Origin: Pseudomonas sp. H3(2019)
GTDB lineage: Bacteria > Pseudomonadota > Gammaproteobacteria > Pseudomonadales > Pseudomonadaceae
Direction: 5' to 3'
DNA length: 64,000 nt
Assembly (NCBI RefSeq): GCF_007713465.1
Contig: NZ_VMSG01000004.1
Span: 1-64,000, forward strand
The translations under genes and the position numbers were made by a program. Position 1 is the stretch's first letter. Every line of letters starts with the position of its first letter. Below the pieces are notes generated by a model. It was not told the DNA's origin, ran no database searches, and saw nothing but the letters and a program-made list of their open reading frames with translations. Below are positions 63,142 to 64,000 of this stretch, in pieces.

Positions 63142-63420
63142 TCAATCGCGGTTATTACCCGGCGCCCCCAGCACCTTCACCACATCATCGATCACCGCCT
63201 TACTCATCTCCTGCAAATAATGCGATGCCCAGGCATAGCGGTCCTTGCCGCGTTCCATCGCCGCATCTTCGGCCAGCAGTTTGGAGAGGTGGAGCAAGTC
63301 GGACACATGGGACAAGGCTTCGTGGATCGAGACGCCGCTGTTGACGCGGAACAGGGCTTGGTCGGAGTGGATGGAGAAGGGCGTGAGGCCAGCGGTTGTC
63401 AGGTTTTGGAGGTTAGTCAT
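63142..63420 (-). CDS. DUF3077-family small protein
   Basis: 92 residues from ATG 63420 (AGGAG eight bases upstream). After a short N-terminus comes FSIHSDQALFRVNSGVSIHEALSHVSDLLHLSKLLAEDAAMERGKDRYAWASHYLQEMSKAVIDDV spread over two helices, a layout typical of DUF3077. No catalytic motif, no signal. Family members are abundant in pseudomonads and of unknown function; the gene resembles the DUF6124 gene at 3090 in size and leader element. Confidence 0.8.
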   Translation of the reverse strand: MTNLQNLTTAGLTPFSIHSDQALFRVNSGVSIHEALSHVSDLLHLSKLLAEDAAMERGKDRYAWASHYLQEMSKAVIDDVVKVLGAPGNNRD

Positions 63421-63446
63421 TGGCAAAACTCCTATATATCGGTGAG

Positions 63447-63484
63447 AGCTGCCTCATTCGTTCTCAGGCGAATGGGTGGCAGCT
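63447..63484 (-). promoter_or_regulatory. Compound hairpin just upstream of the DUF3077 ribosome site
   Basis: AGCTGCC pairs with GGCAGCT (7 bp) and inside it CATTCG pairs with CGAATG (6 bp), leaving only small internal loops. It ends about 15 bases before AGGAG of the DUF3077 gene. A CTGAGAAC in its loop is complementary to GTTCTCAG about 25 bases upstream in the transcript, so alternative pairings exist. Confidence 0.6.
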
Positions 63485-63570
63485 ATGCGCAGGCTGAGAA
63501 CCGGTATATAGGACCCGGCAGACCCGAAGGTCTCCCACGCACAGCCGCCATGACACGGAAATGCAGGCAT

Positions 63571-63603
63571 AAAAAAACGCCGGCAATCGTGAAGTAGGGC
63601 GTT
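63571..63603 (-). terminator. Terminator-like hairpin inside the DUF3077 leader (attenuator or sRNA end)
   Basis: On the minus strand AACGCC pairs with GGCGTT around a 16-base loop, followed by seven T. It lies 150 bases upstream of the DUF3077 start and about 35 bases downstream of the conserved hairpin, so it would stop transcripts before the gene. Confidence 0.6.
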
Positions 63604-63634
63604 GGTGCGTCTCTATATTACCCAGGTTCTCAGG

Positions 63635-63660
63635 CCCGGTCGCTGAATGGGCAGCGACGG
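63635..63660 (-). promoter_or_regulatory. Conserved hairpin element upstream of the DUF3077 gene
   Basis: On the minus strand GTCGCT (63658-63653) pairs with AGCGAC (63644-63639). The 23-base core GTCGCTGCC(C)ATTCAGCG(A)CCGGG differs from the element at 3005-3027 upstream of the DUF6124 gene in only two bases. Confidence 0.55.
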
Positions 63661-63965
63661 TTTGACGTTAGCGTGCAGAAATTGGGGGCACAATCGTAGC
63701 GATGTGCTGGCTCTGTATGGTTTTTTAGCGCCTGGGAGGCTGCTAATCGCCGCAGGGTGCGTGCCTGCTGGCGCGCCCCTAGAAATCCATCCGATGCCCA
63801 AAAACCAAATTCAGAACGGTCCTACATTCACCCTCAAGCGCCCCGAAGTGCCTCAAGTCACTCCGCCACCCTCTCACTCCCTGCCGCTGGCCTTTTTTCT
63901 GCATGCAGAACAACCGTCACGTCAAACCTGCATCATCGGTCGAGCCGACCTAAGGAAGAATTACC
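63661..63965. other. Intergenic region without a recognisable gene
   Basis: No convincing coding region. A plus-strand frame (63794-63985) overlaps the next start codon and lacks a recognisable domain. Confidence 0.45.
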
Positions 63966-64000
63966 GTGAATATCAATTGGGCTGAAAAGCTTCGCCAGAA
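63966..64000 (+). CDS. 5' end of an unidentified gene, cut by the window
   Basis: A GTG at 63966, preceded by TAAGGAAG at suitable distance, opens a frame reading MNINWAEKLRQ to the window end. The ribosome site makes a real start likely. I do not recognise the eleven residues. Confidence 0.5.
   Translation, partial: MNINWAEKLRQ

Noticed and set aside
63794..63985. 63-codon plus-strand frame beginning MPKNQIQNGP
   Set aside because: Overlaps the better placed GTG start at 63966 and shows no domain.

Overview
The window looks like a chromosomal segment of a Pseudomonas of the P. fluorescens complex. The evidence is gene order: zapG, alpha/beta hydrolase, trpS, zapE, GlxA-type regulator, acyl-CoA dehydrogenase, tas, rplM-rpsI, petABC, sspAB, dolP/diaA/yraN/lpoA, rsmI, rnpB and the complete dcw cluster to lpxC, matching the P. 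aeruginosa PA4441-PA4406 block as I remember it. High GC with long antisense open frames, REP/REPIN repeats of the GTGGGAGCGAGC and GTGGCGAGGGAG types, and small DUF6124/DUF3077 genes typical of the genus agree with this.

Layout. 1-2.7 kb: an AT-richer accessory patch on the minus strand with an AIPR-family (abortive-infection) protein followed by a stand-alone protein resembling the ADP-ribosyltransferase domain of phage/plasmid polyvalent proteins. 3-13 kb: housekeeping and metabolic genes separated by REPINs. 13.1-18.1 kb: ribosomal proteins L13/S9, the cytochrome bc1 operon and the stringent starvation pair sspAB. 18.1-21.6 kb (minus): envelope operon lpoA-yraN-diaA-dolP. 21.7-23.3 kb: rsmI and the RNase P RNA, followed by a degenerate 92-93 bp tandem repeat. 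23.45-41.4 kb: the dcw division/cell-wall cluster mraZ-rsmH-ftsL-ftsI-murE-murF-mraY-murD-ftsW-murG-murC-ddlB-ftsQ-ftsA-ftsZ, then lpxC, nearly all translationally coupled, behind a sigma70-like promoter and a three-repeat MraZ operator.

41.4-53 kb: accessory functions: a membrane diguanylate cyclase, an OprD porin relic with its middle deleted, a small exported protein, an RND efflux operon (adaptor-pump-regulator-sensor), an Fe-S cluster-type YkgJ protein, a GNAT acetyltransferase and a CheV. 53-56.2 kb: a nitric-oxide detoxification pair (norR and flavohemoglobin, divergent, with three GT-N7-AC sites and a sigma54-like promoter) bracketed by near-identical inverted copies of a 106-107 bp palindromic repeat. 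56.3-62.6 kb: dsbB and the cyoABCDE bo3 ubiquinol oxidase operon. 62.6-64 kb: repeats, a DUF3077 gene with a highly structured leader, and the first codons of another gene.

Respiration is doubly represented (bc1 complex and bo3 oxidase), and peptidoglycan synthesis, its activator LpoA, septation and lipid A commitment (LpxC) are clustered. The most unusual items are the AIPR+ART pair, the structured element shared by the DUF6124 and DUF3077 leaders at opposite ends of the window, and the tandem repeat behind rnpB. No CRISPR array, tRNA, rRNA, intact insertion sequence or prophage was seen.
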